From Paenibacillus sp. FSL W8-0426 (GTDB lineage: Bacteria > Bacillota > Bacilli > Paenibacillales > Paenibacillaceae), in contig NZ_CP150203.1 in assembly GCF_037969725.1 (NCBI RefSeq), positions 5,806,001 to 5,870,000 on the forward strand: a stretch of DNA of 64,000 nucleotides, read 5' to 3'. The position numbers and the translations under genes were made by a program. The notes under the pieces are model-generated. The model searched no databases, was not told the DNA's origin, and saw only the letters and a list, made by a program, of their open reading frames with translations. Shown piece after piece: positions 15,627 through 26,292 of the stretch; position 1 is the stretch's first letter, and every line of letters starts with the position of its first letter.

Positions 15627-15679
15627 GTAACCCCCGTCGCAGGATACCGGCTAGCGGATCGAATGCAGAACGGGGGTTA
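15627..15679 (-). terminator. Hairpin downstream of the GH30 xylanase gene
   Basis: TAACCCCCGT and ACGGGGGTTA form a strong stem about 40 bases after the xylanase stop. There is no clear T-run, so its role may be RNA stabilisation as much as termination. Confidence 0.5.
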
Positions 15680-15715
15680 GCATATTTATTGTCTTACATA
15701 AGCAGAACGGCACAT

Positions 15716-17398
15716 TTATTGCACGGCTGTAACCGTGATATTATCCACATTCGGCCCTTCCGTGCCGGTTGTTACCACTGTAATCGTATTGGTTCCCGCG
15801 TTCATGGGAACCTGAATGGTTTTTTCACTCCAAGTCGACCAGCTGCCGGTTGCCGGGAAAGGTTCGTTGCTGATGACTTTGGTCCCGTTGACATAAATGT
15901 CGAGATTACGCGTTCCGCTTTCCAGCGCATAGCGAAACTTTACGTTTTTGGTACCTGTTATTACGTTATTGATGGCATTCCATTGAATGGCCGATCCCGT
16001 CAATGCGTTGAAGTTCACGTATCCAGACCCTGTGTATCCAGGATAGAGGGTCTCAATGACAGCATCGGTAAGTGTGGTGCCCGTCTCTGCCTCGTATGTG
16101 GTTCCACTACCCGGGTTCACGCCGCCGCCGGTGAGATCGGCTACGAACGTGGTTACGCTTTGGGCTGGCAGTTGTGCCGTAAAGGCTCCACCGGACACCG
16201 TAATCGGTGCTCCGCTTGCCAGGTTTCGACTGCTGTCCGTAACCCATGAGGATACCGTAGAGGCGTTCCCGTTCTGCAGAACGAATTTTTGGCTTGCAGC
16301 CGAGGTACCACGATTAATTGCCACAATGACCACCTTGTTGTCGCCTTTATAGGCCGAAACGAAAGTATTGGTATCCGGATTTTTGGTAGCATCTACTCTG
16401 TAGTAGCCTGGCCGTACAAATTTCGAGAAATGGGCCATATTATATCCACGTTTGCTAATGGTCCCGTTCTCATTCATCGGACCGTATTGTCTCCGAATGT
16501 ACCACCATACATAAGCCTGGAAATCCCCTTCAACCATGGCGTTATGCATATGGTAAGATACGTCCAGTGCCTCAGGCCAGCGGTCCGACGAGTTGTTGTC
16601 ACTGTTCGGGTAATACACCTCGGTCATCCACAGTTCTTTGCCTGCTCCTTTTTGCTTAAAGAGCGGGTATGCAAAATCTTTGAACTGAGTTCCATAGGTA
16701 TGTGCTCCCAGAATGTCCATGTTGGCGAGTGCCTGAGGATCATTCAGGATCGGGTCAGACATGTTTTTCAAATACTGGAACGATTCAGGTGCCATGACCT
16801 TGGTATTTTGAATGGAACCGGCATTCTCCTTCATGAAACGAAGCATCTCCTGCGGTGTCCACCAGGTCCAGTCATGGGCATAATCCGGCTCATTTTGTAC
16901 CGAGATGGCATACAGGTCTACGCCATTATTTTTCATATAAGTGACAAAGTCGTTCAGATGCTGCGCGTACGCGGCATATTTGTCGTATTTCAATCGTTTG
17001 GCGTTCGGATCCCCATTGTGATTAAAGGTTTCGACCATGTCGCTTGGCGGATTCCAAGGTGAAGCGAATACGAGGGCGCCTTGCTCTATCGCTCTTTTCG
17101 CGGTAGCAACCTCTCTGTACCAGTTATTTCTATTTTCGTCGACATAGATTCTTAAAATGGAAAACCCAAGCTGATTTTGTCCGTTACCAAAGGCGGTTTC
17201 ACGCTGAGCTGCCGTCAAGTCGCCGATCCAGGCCGGATGGTTAATTCCCCCAAAACCCTTGATGAGCTGTTTTTCGGAGGATAAATTAATGTTGGCATCA
17301 CTTGCTGCTGACACGTGGGTCGGAGTTAACATTAGAGGCAGAGCCGTCAAACAGGCTAACAGAATATGGACGGATCTTTTTAAGTTCAATTTCAACAT
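15716..17398 (-). CDS. xynC: Secreted GH30 glucuronoxylan endo-xylanase with C-terminal CBM
   Basis: The start is at 17398 (MLKLNLKRSVHILLACLTAL), after GAGGAAGG. Residues 1-31 are a signal peptide. The GH30 subfamily 8-like catalytic domain spans about 33-415; the acid/base is probably Glu170 in AISVQNEPDYAHDW and the nucleophile Glu260 in LWMTEVYYP. A Gly-rich linker (GGGVNPGSG) leads to a CBM6/35-type module (TYEAETGTTLTDAVIETLYP) to the end. Family enzymes cut xylan next to methylglucuronate branches. It lies behind the GH43 gene, with its own 300-base leader, and would supply oligosaccharides to that enzyme. Confidence 0.93.
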   Translation of the reverse strand: MLKLNLKRSVHILLACLTALPLMLTPTHVSAASDANINLSSEKQLIKGFGGINHPAWIGDLTAAQRETAFGNGQNQLGFSILRIYVDENRNNWYREVATAKRAIEQGALVFASPWNPPSDMVETFNHNGDPNAKRLKYDKYAAYAQHLNDFVTYMKNNGVDLYAISVQNEPDYAHDWTWWTPQEMLRFMKENAGSIQNTKVMAPESFQYLKNMSDPILNDPQALANMDILGAHTYGTQFKDFAYPLFKQKGAGKELWMTEVYYPNSDNNSSDRWPEALDVSYHMHNAMVEGDFQAYVWWYIRRQYGPMNENGTISKRGYNMAHFSKFVRPGYYRVDATKNPDTNTFVSAYKGDNKVVIVAINRGTSAASQKFVLQNGNASTVSSWVTDSSRNLASGAPITVSGGAFTAQLPAQSVTTFVADLTGGGVNPGSGTTYEAETGTTLTDAVIETLYPGYTGSGYVNFNALTGSAIQWNAINNVITGTKNVKFRYALESGTRNLDIYVNGTKVISNEPFPATGSWSTWSEKTIQVPMNAGTNTITVVTTGTEGPNVDNITVTAVQ

Positions 17399-17610
17399 GT
17401 TCACCTTCCTCAAATGGATATACATACGAAAGCGCATTCAATACTATAAACTTGTTCAGTGCCCAATAGAATTGTACGTACCACACCCTCTCGAATTGCA
17501 AAAGAATTTGACTTATATTTGTAAATATTACTATATTATTCTCCGCTCCAAAACCTGACAAATTATAGTTCATTCATTTTTTGATCTCAAGCATGTCGGA
17601 TTTCAATGAC

Positions 17611-17651
17611 AATAAAAAAGATGACCCCTAATGAACATAGGAGTCATCTGC
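17611..17651 (-). terminator. Intrinsic terminator of the xylosidase operon
   Basis: Read leftward: AGATGACTCCTA, loop, TAGGGGTCATCT, then TTTTTTATTG. It separates the GH43 gene from xynC, which therefore has its own promoter. Confidence 0.75.
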
Positions 17652-17709
17652 CGATTACGAAGCAAGCTCAAGTTAATATTCCAAAAATGTATACAACAAG
17701 GAGGTTCGT

Positions 17710-19347
17710 TCAGATGTGAATCGAATTGGTCCCTTTTTCATCGGAGGCCGTTGGGTTGTTCGTTTCCTTGTAAACAAAGTAATCAAAATCAGCGTGTTTC
17801 CGGGTCCCGCCAAGATCCTGCGCACACAGACCGATATAGGTTCCCGTGAACCGGATGTATTCCGGGGATTCATCACACAGATGTGTGATATCCGTCCACC
17901 CGCCTGCCGGAACCCATGACGGATCATCGTCTAACGCATAGTAAAAGCAGGCACGATCATGATCGACCACGGTTTTTAAGCGAATCCGATGCCCCGATTT
18001 CAGTGGAATGTCCTCCTCCAAAACTTCATCATACACCCCGTATTTGGACTGAATGATGCCAAGGCACAACCCCTTGTCTTCATGATGCGTTACCCGTAGG
18101 TAGAGGTAATCCTGAGTATCGTAATACAGAATAAGTCCTGCCATTTGCTGCGGATGGTCCGGCGCGAATTCAAGGCACGTCTCGGCTTCGCACTCGAAAG
18201 CCTGCAACCTGCGGGCAAGCATGCTTTGTCTGTGCGTTGAACTCATCGATTCCATCCCATGCAAGCGTAAATAACCTGGACGTTCCGTCAGACTAAGCCA
18301 TGTTGCATCCGGCGGGATGCGAAGTGTATTCCAATCGTGGCGAAGCTCGGCCTGATCAAAATGGTCCATCTCCCCTGGCGGTTCAAACGGGTGCGGCTTG
18401 ATCATCGGTGCTGTAACCTGAAGCTCCGGATACCGATCCCCGCTTGCAAGCCTTAGCCATCCGTCATCACTCCAAGTACAACGCTGCAGAGCCGTCTCAC
18501 GACCAAGGATGCAGTGTTTCTCCTGAACAGGTCTTCCCACTAGGTGCGCCATGTACCATTCGCCCGTGTGCGTCTCGACGAGACTGCCGTGACCCGCCTT
18601 TTGCAGCGGTAAATCCGTCCTGCCGTGTGAAGTGAGAATCGGATTAGCCGGATCAACCTCATAAGGACCTTGTAACGAACGAGAGCGGGCAACCGTAACG
18701 GCATGCTCGTATCCAGTTCCGCCTTCAGCTGTGATCAAATAATAGTATTCGTTGTGTTTATACAGATGAGGCGCTTCCGTCAGTCCCAGTTCCGTTCCCT
18801 TAAAAATGTTAACCGCGGGTCCGACCAGCTTTTGTTCCTGAAACGAATATTCCTGCAGCACGATGCCTGCAAACCGGTTTTTGCCTTTGCGGTGATCCCA
18901 GATCATATTGACCAGCCACTTGCGTCCATCTTCGTCATGAAACAAGGAAGGATCAAAGCCACTGCTGTTCAAATATACCGGATCGGACCAAGGGCCCTCA
19001 ATCTCCGTTGCTGTTACAAGATAATTATGAGTATCTTTAAAAGCGCCTATCCGGCTCTTCACATCGGTGTATATCAGATAAAACACGCCATTATCGTAGC
19101 TGAGACAAGGGGCCCATACGCCTCCCGAATTAATATTTCCCTCCATGTTCAACTGAGCCATGCGAGTCAACGGAGCAGCCATCGCGCGCCAATGAACCAG
19201 ATCCCTGGAGTGGTGAATGCGTACACCCGGGAACCACTCGAAGGTAGACGTAGCGATATAATAATCTTCCCCAGCCCGGCATATGGAGGGATCAGGATGA
19301 AAACCGGGGAGAACGGGATTGGTAATCCTATTTTTGATCGTATTCAT
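17710..19347 (-). CDS. xynB: GH43 beta-xylosidase
   Basis: 545 residues, intracellular (no signal peptide), starting after GGAGG. The five-bladed GH43 propeller occupies about 1-320: catalytic base Asp19 in GFHPDPSICR, Asp132 in SGFDPSLF, and proton donor Glu191 in GLTEAPHLYK. The C-terminal beta-sandwich (GH43_C2/DUF1349-like) runs from about 330 to 530. This is the usual architecture of Bacillus XynB, which releases xylose from xylooligosaccharides. It is the fourth gene of the leftward operon from 23779, 72 bases after the dehydratase, joining xylan hydrolysis to xylonate breakdown. Confidence 0.93.
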   Translation of the reverse strand: MNTIKNRITNPVLPGFHPDPSICRAGEDYYIATSTFEWFPGVRIHHSRDLVHWRAMAAPLTRMAQLNMEGNINSGGVWAPCLSYDNGVFYLIYTDVKSRIGAFKDTHNYLVTATEIEGPWSDPVYLNSSGFDPSLFHDEDGRKWLVNMIWDHRKGKNRFAGIVLQEYSFQEQKLVGPAVNIFKGTELGLTEAPHLYKHNEYYYLITAEGGTGYEHAVTVARSRSLQGPYEVDPANPILTSHGRTDLPLQKAGHGSLVETHTGEWYMAHLVGRPVQEKHCILGRETALQRCTWSDDGWLRLASGDRYPELQVTAPMIKPHPFEPPGEMDHFDQAELRHDWNTLRIPPDATWLSLTERPGYLRLHGMESMSSTHRQSMLARRLQAFECEAETCLEFAPDHPQQMAGLILYYDTQDYLYLRVTHHEDKGLCLGIIQSKYGVYDEVLEEDIPLKSGHRIRLKTVVDHDRACFYYALDDDPSWVPAGGWTDITHLCDESPEYIRFTGTYIGLCAQDLGGTRKHADFDYFVYKETNNPTASDEKGTNSIHI

Positions 19348-19419
19348 TAAAGAAACCTCCGGTAAGTAAATGGTAACTGTACAAAACAGGTAAGAACATG
19401 ATGCCAGAGTTGCTTGGTT

Positions 19420-21396
19420 TCAGTGCCACCCCAGCGCTTTTTTGCCAGCCTCCAGAGCCGTTATGATCCGTTCGACATCGTACACATTGCCTCTCCACGT
19501 ACCACCGCTGACGGATTGCAGTGCTGCCCACAATCGTGTATCCTCCGGCAGCGCTTCATCTGGCCGCATATCCGGATGAAAAGGCCGCTGTGCCAGGATG
19601 AGTGCTCCTTCTTCGGGGGAAACCTCCATGCCTTCTTCTCCGACAAAATTAATGCTTCCATCCAGGGTGCTTCGATCCACCACAATGTCAATCAAGTCAC
19701 CGTTCCGCAGCTTGCCGATCGGCCCGCCGGCCAGAGCTTCGGGACCAACATGCCCAATACACGCACCGGTGGACACACCGGAGAACCGGGCATCGGTAAT
19801 GAGTGACACGTATTTTCCAAAGGACAGATGCTTGAGCGCAGACGTAAGCTGATAGGTCTCCTCCATCCCGGTCCCGGAGGGTCCCCGTCCAAGTAGAACG
19901 ATGATGTCCCCTGCCCGAATTCCGCCTGTTTTGATCGCCCGGATCGCTTCACGTTCCGTTGTAAACACCTTTGCTGTACCCCGATGACGATATACCCCGT
20001 GCTCATCCAGTACATCCGGGTCGATGGAGGTGGATTTGATAACCGAGCCTTCGGGGGCAATATTGCCGGTCGGGAATGTCACGGTGGAGGAAATCCCGAG
20101 ACGCTGCGAGTGTTCTGCACTCATGATGACGCTGTCCGGATCAATGCCGTCCTTCTCCTTCAATTGTTTCCGCATGACATGGCGGCGTTCTGACGATTCC
20201 CACCAATCCAGCACTTGCCCCAAAGATGTGCCGCTTACTGTCGGAACAGACTCATCAAGTAAACCAAGCTGCCTGAGGTGAAGCATGACCTCGGGGACAC
20301 CTCCGGCCTGGAAAACACGAATAGTCGGGTAAAAGATGGGGCCGTTCGGCAGAGCACTCACCAGTCTCGGAACATTCTTGTTGACCTGAATCCAGTCCTG
20401 AACGCCGGGCAGCGTTAAACCAGCCGCATGAGCGATCGCCGGGATGTGAAGAAGCAGATTGGTAGATCCGCCGAACGCGGCATGTACAATCATTGCATTG
20501 CGAATCGATGCATCTGTGACAATGTCCGCCATCTTCATCCCTTGGGTCTCCATATGGATGAGTGCACGCGAGGATTGCCGTGCCATCTCGATCCAGATCG
20601 GCTGCCCCGAAGGAGCCAGAGCGGCATGAGGCACCGTCATGCCCATGGCCTCGGCTACCACCTGGGCTGTTGCCGCTGTCCCCAGGAACTGACAGCCGCC
20701 GCCCGGTGTAGCGCAAGCCCGGCATCCCAATTCCGATGCCATTTCCAGCGAAAGCTCACCATTGGCGTACCTTGCGCCGATGGTTTGAATTTTACCCGCG
20801 TCTTCTCCGTTCGTAGGCGGAAGGGTAACGCCGCCGGGAACGATCACTCCTGGCAGCTGCGGCATACCCGCAAGAGCAAGCATCATGGCGGGCAGTCCCT
20901 TATCACAAGTTGCAACGCCGAGCACGCCTTTTCGCGTGGGCAGGGATCGAATCAATCTGCGGAATACGATAGCGGCATCGTTCCGGTACGGCAGCGAGTC
21001 GAACATGCCGGCTGTTCCTTGCGACCTGCCGTCGCAAGGATCGCTGACATAGCCGGCAAACGGGATTCCGCCGCGGCTGGACAGTTCTTCTGCCGCCGCC
21101 TTCATCAGCAGACCAACCTCCCAGTGCCCCGTATGATAACCGAGAGCAGCAGGACTGCCATCCTCGTTTCGAATACCGCCTTGCGTACTCAGGATCAGAA
21201 ACTGTTTTCCGTTTAATTCTCCAGGCTTCCAGCCCATTCCAACATTCTGGGACATGCCGAACAAGTCGCCGCTTGGAGCATTTCGCAGCAAATCGTCGGT
21301 CAAAGGCAGACGTCCTGCAGCCCCTGGAGCATGAGCTGTAATCCCGAAGAAGTCGGACTCCTTCTCCCCCATAATCGACATGATCTGTTCGTACAT
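19420..21396 (-). CDS. YjhG/YagF-type sugar-acid dehydratase (probable D-xylonate dehydratase)
   Basis: 658 residues, the length of the YjhG/YagF branch of the IlvD/Edd family. Candidate Fe-S ligands are the cysteines in [25 protein letters not shown] and the [20 protein letters not shown] cluster. Other family blocks: [32 protein letters not shown] and [20 protein letters not shown]. Known members convert D-xylonate to 2-keto-3-deoxy-D-xylonate. It lies 17 bases after the semialdehyde dehydrogenase gene in one operon. The substrate assignment rests on subfamily and context. Confidence 0.88.
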   Translation of the reverse strand: MYEQIMSIMGEKESDFFGITAHAPGAAGRLPLTDDLLRNAPSGDLFGMSQNVGMGWKPGELNGKQFLILSTQGGIRNEDGSPAALGYHTGHWEVGLLMKAAAEELSSRGGIPFAGYVSDPCDGRSQGTAGMFDSLPYRNDAAIVFRRLIRSLPTRKGVLGVATCDKGLPAMMLALAGMPQLPGVIVPGGVTLPPTNGEDAGKIQTIGARYANGELSLEMASELGCRACATPGGGCQFLGTAATAQVVAEAMGMTVPHAALAPSGQPIWIEMARQSSRALIHMETQGMKMADIVTDASIRNAMIVHAAFGGSTNLLLHIPAIAHAAGLTLPGVQDWIQVNKNVPRLVSALPNGPIFYPTIRVFQAGGVPEVMLHLRQLGLLDESVPTVSGTSLGQVLDWWESSERRHVMRKQLKEKDGIDPDSVIMSAEHSQRLGISSTVTFPTGNIAPEGSVIKSTSIDPDVLDEHGVYRHRGTAKVFTTEREAIRAIKTGGIRAGDIIVLLGRGPSGTGMEETYQLTSALKHLSFGKYVSLITDARFSGVSTGACIGHVGPEALAGGPIGKLRNGDLIDIVVDRSTLDGSINFVGEEGMEVSPEEGALILAQRPFHPDMRPDEALPEDTRLWAALQSVSGGTWRGNVYDVERIITALEAGKKALGWH

Positions 21397-21413
21397 GATA
21401 CCCTCCCCGCAGT

Positions 21414-22880
21414 TTATGACTTCACGAAGACGGTTTTGATGGCGGTGAAAAATTCGATAGCCGCTTGTCCTTGCTCTCTGGAATGCGAACTGGACATTTT
21501 CATCCCGCCAAACGGAGCCTGCAGCTCTACACCGGCCGTTTCCGCATTGATTCTTACAAGTCCGGCATCCATATCCCGGATGAACGAAAGCATAGCCCCG
21601 ACATTTTGTGTGTAGATCGAAGCACTTAAACCATAATCACTGTCATTTGCCGACGCTATAGCCTCTTCAAGGGAATCCACCGGAATCAAGGCCAGTACCG
21701 GGCCGAATATTTCTTCCCGGGCAATGGACATATGTGATTCGACACCTTCAAACACGGTCGGCTCGACATAGAATCCTTCTGCAAGCTCAGGACTGTCCGG
21801 TCTTTTTCCCCCAGCGAGCAGTACTGCACCTTCATCCTGTCCTTTTTGAATATAGCTCAGTACGGTGTTGAGCTGTCCTTCGCTTGCACATGGCCCCATC
21901 CAGCTGCCGGCAGACATGCCGTCGCCCAACCGGATTTCTTGTATCTGCGACAGAAGCTTTTCTTTGAAAGCATCATAAACTTTGCGTTCAATAATAACGC
22001 GGCTGGTGGCCGTGCATTTTTGACCCGTTGATTTCAGGCCGCCGCTGATCGTTCCCTCTACAGCGAGATCCAGATCAGCGTCGGCTGCAATGATGATCGG
22101 GTTTTTGCCGCCCATTTCAAGCTGGTACTTGGCTCCACGAGCAAGTGCTGCGGCGCCGACCCGCTTTCCGACTTCATTGGAGCCTGTAAACGTTATGCCG
22201 TTCACATCCGGATGCTCGGCAAGTGCGGAACCGATTACCGAGCCTTTGCCGCACACGAGATTGAGAACCCCGGCCGGAATGCCGGCTTCCTCAAAACATT
22301 CCATTATTTTGGCTGCCGTAACCGCCGTTTCCTGGGCCGGCTTCAATACAACCGTGTTGCCATAGATCAAAGCAGGTGCCGTTTTCCAGATGGGAATAGC
22401 CACCGGGAAGTTCCATGGCGCAATTACGCCGACTACGCCAAGCGGTACACGGGTCGTGAACATTAATGCTTCGCTATCCGTCGACGGAATCACATCACCC
22501 GTTTTGCGCATGCCTTCCCCTGCGTAATACCTCAAGATGGCGACGCCGCGCATCGTCTCTCCTTTGGCTTCAGGGAACGTTTTCCCCATTTCTCTCGTCA
22601 TGGCTTCCGCCACCTCGTCGGCCCGGCGTTCCAGCACGTTTGCTGCCTGAAAAAGATAATTGCCCCGTTCTGCGCCGGTTAATCTCCGCCAGGTCTTCGC
22701 AGCCGCTTTTGCCGCTGCCACAGCATCGTTCAGATCCTCTACGCCGGAGACAGGCACATGCCCTACGATTTCTTTTCGATTCGCCGGATTCATGCTGGGT
22801 TCCGTCTTTCCGGACGCTGCCTTCACCCATTCTCCGTTAATAAAATTGTTATAGGTCTGCTCTAACTGAAAAACGCTCAT
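21414..22880 (-). CDS. Aldehyde dehydrogenase, probable 2-oxoglutarate semialdehyde dehydrogenase
   Basis: 488 residues from ATG 22880, 9 bases after AAGGAGG; the in-frame ATG adjoining the site is less likely. The ALDH fold is complete: [10 protein letters not shown] (Lys180), [21 protein letters not shown] (Glu255) and [14 protein letters not shown] (nucleophile Cys289). It resembles the NADP-type enzymes of sugar-acid pathways such as Bacillus YcbD/GucD, which oxidise 2-oxoglutarate semialdehyde. It sits between an FAH-family dehydratase and a xylonate-type dehydratase, exactly the last step of a Weimberg route. Confidence 0.88.
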   Translation of the reverse strand: MSVFQLEQTYNNFINGEWVKAASGKTEPSMNPANRKEIVGHVPVSGVEDLNDAVAAAKAAAKTWRRLTGAERGNYLFQAANVLERRADEVAEAMTREMGKTFPEAKGETMRGVAILRYYAGEGMRKTGDVIPSTDSEALMFTTRVPLGVVGVIAPWNFPVAIPIWKTAPALIYGNTVVLKPAQETAVTAAKIMECFEEAGIPAGVLNLVCGKGSVIGSALAEHPDVNGITFTGSNEVGKRVGAAALARGAKYQLEMGGKNPIIIAADADLDLAVEGTISGGLKSTGQKCTATSRVIIERKVYDAFKEKLLSQIQEIRLGDGMSAGSWMGPCASEGQLNTVLSYIQKGQDEGAVLLAGGKRPDSPELAEGFYVEPTVFEGVESHMSIAREEIFGPVLALIPVDSLEEAIASANDSDYGLSASIYTQNVGAMLSFIRDMDAGLVRINAETAGVELQAPFGGMKMSSSHSREQGQAAIEFFTAIKTVFVKS

Positions 22881-22903
22881 CGCCTTCATCCTCCTTAAGT
22901 CAA

Positions 22904-23779
22904 CTAGTTTGAAATGACAGGATTAACGAGAGTCCCAATCCCGCTTATGGATATTTCAATACGGTCTCCGGATTCAAGCGTAAAATCATTGGGCGGTACA
23001 ATATTGGTACCTGTCAGTAGAACCGTGCCGTCAAACAAATCGTTGTCTCTTGCTAAAAAGGAAACCAGTTCATCCAGCTTTCGGTTTAATTCACTTGTAC
23101 TGGCCTCACTCTTCACCACCAATTCCCCATCGCGGAATATTTCGCAGACGATGTTAAGGTCATAAGGATTCCGGACCGTTTCCGCCAGACGAATCGCCGG
23201 ACCGATCGAGCAGGAACTGCGCCATATTTTGGCCTGCGGCAGATAGAGCGGGTTATCCCCTTCAATGTCCCGGCAGCTCATGTCATTGCCCACGATGTAT
23301 CCCGCAATGGTGCCATCTGCGGCAAGCACCAGTCCGAGCTCTGGCTCCGGGATCTGCCAAGTGGAATCGCTGCGAAGGGTAACCGCTTCATTCGGTCCAA
23401 CGGTGCGGGCTGCTGTGGATTTGAAGAAGATCTCGGGACGTTCTGCATCATATACCTTGTCGTAAAAGGTGTTCGCATCCAGCTTGCCATCCGTTGCTTC
23501 ATAGTTTCGCGCTTCCCTGCTCCGCTGATAAGTTACACCCGCCGCCCATACTTCCGGAGCTTCCACGGGTGTGATCAGGTGCAGGGAAGTCCAGTCGCCG
23601 CTCAGCTCGTTCAGCGGTTTAAAAGCGCTTTCAACCAGTTGAACCGGAGAAATTCCCCGCTCCCTTGCTTGATAGATCAGCGTCATGAAATCTGCTTGCG
23701 GCAAACGATAGGCTTTTTCATCATCCGTAACTGCTGCCAGCCACTTCTGTTGTCCATCCAGAAATCGAATAATTCTCAT
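22904..23779 (-). CDS. FAH-family protein, probable 2-keto-3-deoxy-pentonate dehydratase
   Basis: 291 residues of the fumarylacetoacetate hydrolase fold: [20 protein letters not shown], the metal-site glutamates in [33 protein letters not shown], and a C-terminal [17 protein letters not shown]. Members next to xylonate dehydratases convert 2-keto-3-deoxy-D-xylonate (or the arabonate epimer) to 2-oxoglutarate semialdehyde. It is first in the operon, with the aldehyde dehydrogenase 23 bases downstream and the divergent AraC regulator upstream. Assignment to this step is context-based. Confidence 0.85.
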   Translation of the reverse strand: MRIIRFLDGQQKWLAAVTDDEKAYRLPQADFMTLIYQARERGISPVQLVESAFKPLNELSGDWTSLHLITPVEAPEVWAAGVTYQRSREARNYEATDGKLDANTFYDKVYDAERPEIFFKSTAARTVGPNEAVTLRSDSTWQIPEPELGLVLAADGTIAGYIVGNDMSCRDIEGDNPLYLPQAKIWRSSCSIGPAIRLAETVRNPYDLNIVCEIFRDGELVVKSEASTSELNRKLDELVSFLARDNDLFDGTVLLTGTNIVPPNDFTLESGDRIEISISGIGTLVNPVISN

Positions 23780-23948
23780 TCATGCTTGCCCCCATTCTCC
23801 CCTTCGGGGTGATAACACTACCATAGCATCAGCTAAGATTCATGACGATGTGCTAATCACTCCGACGACTTACCCTTTTCACGCATTTTTTTTCTGTTAA
23901 TATGAATTTATCAGTATTTGGAATACAGAGCATTAAGAGGAGGTTGCT

Positions 23949-24863
23949 GTGACCAAAATCCCGGAAGCCATGTATTTAGGCCGTCTACCCGATGTTCGCA
24001 TGTCTTTTCAGTTACTGGGGCTGCATGCAAGAAAAGTAGATTCCAACTGGACGTATCCATCCCATGAGCATTCCATGTATGAAATCCACTGGATGTTGAA
24101 CGGTCAGATGGACATGGTGGTTAACGGACAGTTGTACAGTCAGTCTGCTGGAGACCTTCTGTTCATCCGCCCCGGCATGACCCATTCCTGCACCGGTGCC
24201 GGACCGCAGGGCTTCTCTTACTTTTCCGTTCATTTCAGCGTACATGATATCTCCTTTTGCAGAGAGCTCAACCGGTCCAAGGACATTTATTATCCGGCAG
24301 ATTCGAATTTAGCCCTGGGACTTTCCTCTTCACTGTGTACGCTGTATGATCTGGCCACGGAGCACTTATCCATCCCGCTGTCTTCCTCCAAACAAATGAA
24401 GGTGCATGCTGCCGTATTCGAATTGCTCGGCTCCCTGGTCGGCCAGTTATCTCAGAACGCATCCGTGACCTTATCCAGAAAAGAAGCCATCGCCCATCAA
24501 ATCGCTGAGCACATTGAGGATTCCGTTAGATATATCCATCTTCATGGTGAAATCCGGGATAGCGAGCGAACCTGGATCCAGGACATTGCCAAGTCGCTGA
24601 ACATTAGTCCGTCGCAGGTCAATCGAATTTTTCGGCAGGTATATGGCACAGCACCGCGCAAGTTTCTATCAGAAACCCTTCTGAACGAAGCCCAGCGGCT
24701 GTTAAAGCAAACCGACCTGAGCATTGACCACATTGCGATGATGTTAGGATATAAGACCAATGCGCATTTCAGCAGGCAGTTCAAGCGGTGGACAGGCATT
24801 GCGCCAAGCGAATTTCGCAGCCATTCCCAGCAGGCTCCAGCAGCCGACCATCCTGATCATTGA
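23949..24863 (+). CDS. AraC-family regulator with N-terminal cupin
   Basis: 304 residues from GTG 23949 after AGAGGAGG. Residues 30-110 form a cupin-like ligand domain (SHEHSMYEIHWMLNGQMDMV, SAGDLLFIRPGMTH). Residues 195-295 hold two AraC HTH motifs (WIQDIAKSLNISPSQVNRIF, IDHIAMMLGYKTNAHFSRQF, then KRWTGIAPSEF). It is divergent from the xylonate/xylosidase operon and probably activates it in response to a pentose-derived ligand (inference). Confidence 0.9.
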   Translation: MTKIPEAMYLGRLPDVRMSFQLLGLHARKVDSNWTYPSHEHSMYEIHWMLNGQMDMVVNGQLYSQSAGDLLFIRPGMTHSCTGAGPQGFSYFSVHFSVHDISFCRELNRSKDIYYPADSNLALGLSSSLCTLYDLATEHLSIPLSSSKQMKVHAAVFELLGSLVGQLSQNASVTLSRKEAIAHQIAEHIEDSVRYIHLHGEIRDSERTWIQDIAKSLNISPSQVNRIFRQVYGTAPRKFLSETLLNEAQRLLKQTDLSIDHIAMMLGYKTNAHFSRQFKRWTGIAPSEFRSHSQQAPAADHPDH

Positions 24864-24977
24864 AGAATCCGCTCATATCAACGGAGAGCTGTACGAAACA
24901 CGTCTCCGTATAAGATACTCAGGCCCCCACGTAGGGCATTACAAAAATCACATCGAAATATGCACTGCGGATGTTCA

Positions 24978-25020
24978 AATGAAATAGCAGCTGCTGGCGT
25001 CCAGCAGCTGCTATTTCATT
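24978..25020. terminator. 20-bp perfect hairpin downstream of the AraC gene
   Basis: AATGAAATAGCAGCTGCTGG and its exact complement CCAGCAGCTGCTATTTCATT flank the loop CGT. It is a strong terminator-like structure about 115 bases after the AraC stop; no other gene lies in that gap. Confidence 0.7.
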
Positions 25021-25044
25021 ACGTAGGTCGAACCTGCTAAGCCG

Positions 25045-25176
25045 TTAATTCCAAGGTAAATGAAGCCAATCTCGCGCCTTCTGTAAGTAATACACGTTCT
25101 CCCCTTTTCCTTCAAAAGGCCCCCATTCAAGCCGCAGGAAGCCATTTTCCGCCTGAAGAATAGTTCCGTCCACGTT
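25045..25176 (-). pseudogene. Short gene remnant
   Basis: A leftward frame of about 43 codons reads as protein (ILQAENGFLRLEWGPFEGKG, VYYLQKARDWLHLPWN, stop TAA) but has no ribosome site or convincing start. It lies just after the histidine kinase stop, in the same frame. It is probably the tail of a lost gene; the family is not recognised. Confidence 0.35.
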
Positions 25177-25188
25177 AAAAAAGATCCG

Positions 25189-26292
25189 TTAGTGTGGATT
25201 TGATTTCAACAATCGAATGGTAAACGAGGTCCCTTGTGAGAGTTCACTTTTAACCGTGATCGTGCCGTTATGGGCTTGAATCAGCTTATAGACGATGGCC
25301 ATGCCCAATCCCGTGCCCTCGGAAGCAGCATCCGTCGTAGTGCCGCGGAAATATTGCTGGAATACATGTTCTACCGTATGGGGCGGCATGCCTACGCCGT
25401 TGTCTGCAATGCGAATCGTCGCATGCTCTCCTGTTTCCTCGATCTCGACGTAGATATCCGTATGTTCCGGGTTATGGATGATGGAGTTCATCATAATATT
25501 TTGCAGGATACGCTGCATGTATTTCATGTCAAAATCGACGTGAATGACCGACGGATCTGCTTGAAAATGCAAGCGGTAGCTGCTTGCTTGCGGAGTATTG
25601 CTGATATCCGCAACTGCCCTTTTGGTAAATTCGACGATATCCTGCATCGTCTTCTGCAGTGGCAGCGCGCCTTCAGCGCTATGGAGCTGTGTGACGAGGC
25701 TTAAATCTTGTATCAATTCCTCCATATGCTTCCCTTTGCCGTCCATTTCCCGGATGAACGACATCGCCTCTTCCTTCGACCACTCGTATTGCTCATTTAA
25801 TAAGAGAGCCGAATATCCTCTGATATAGGTCAAGGGTGTTTTCAAATCATGGGATATCCCCGCAATCCATTCCTGCTTGGCTTGTTCGATCCGGTTTCTC
25901 TCCACTTCGTTTGCTTGCAAGATACTGCCCAAGGATTGAAGCTGCTGGAGCACCTCCTTATACAAGCGGTACCGCATGCGTAATTTTCCGGTTCGGTTAT
26001 ATATGTTCGCCATATTGCCGGGCTCCATGTAGTTGTCCCGCGAGAGCTGCTGAATCCAGGACATAAGGAAGCCGATCGGACCGCCGAAATACCAGCCGAA
26101 CAAAGCGATGCATAGCAGCGTGCTAACCCCGAAAATCCCCCCTACGATAAGACCCTCATCATCCATATTGATGTGAAAACCAAGCGAGGGAAGAAGGCCT
26201 TCCACAATAATAGCAATAGATATCCCCGTACCCAGAAGCCACAGCACGAGCCCTAATGCCAAGTGAATCGTGAATCGAGTTTTTATTCGCAT
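25189..26292 (-). CDS. Sensor histidine kinase
   Basis: 367 residues. Two N-terminal membrane helices (LALGLVLWLLGTGISIAIIV and GIFGVSTLLCIALFGWYFGG) flank a very short outside loop, so sensing is probably intramembrane. The phosphorylated His is in GISHDLKTPLTYIRGYS. The HATPase domain shows NIMMNSIIHN (N box), IADNGVGMPP (G1) and EGTGLGMAIVYKL (G2). It overlaps the response regulator stop by 10 bases. Together with the facing ABC transporter genes at 27186 it resembles bacitracin/lantibiotic-detoxification modules (inference). Confidence 0.92.
   Translation of the reverse strand: MRIKTRFTIHLALGLVLWLLGTGISIAIIVEGLLPSLGFHINMDDEGLIVGGIFGVSTLLCIALFGWYFGGPIGFLMSWIQQLSRDNYMEPGNMANIYNRTGKLRMRYRLYKEVLQQLQSLGSILQANEVERNRIEQAKQEWIAGISHDLKTPLTYIRGYSALLLNEQYEWSKEEAMSFIREMDGKGKHMEELIQDLSLVTQLHSAEGALPLQKTMQDIVEFTKRAVADISNTPQASSYRLHFQADPSVIHVDFDMKYMQRILQNIMMNSIIHNPEHTDIYVEIEETGEHATIRIADNGVGMPPHTVEHVFQQYFRGTTTDAASEGTGLGMAIVYKLIQAHNGTITVKSELSQGTSFTIRLLKSNPH

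Noticed and set aside
20428..21216. 262-codon plus-strand frame opposite the xylonate dehydratase gene
   Set aside because: Cys/His/Arg-rich nonsense translation in antisense to a conserved gene.
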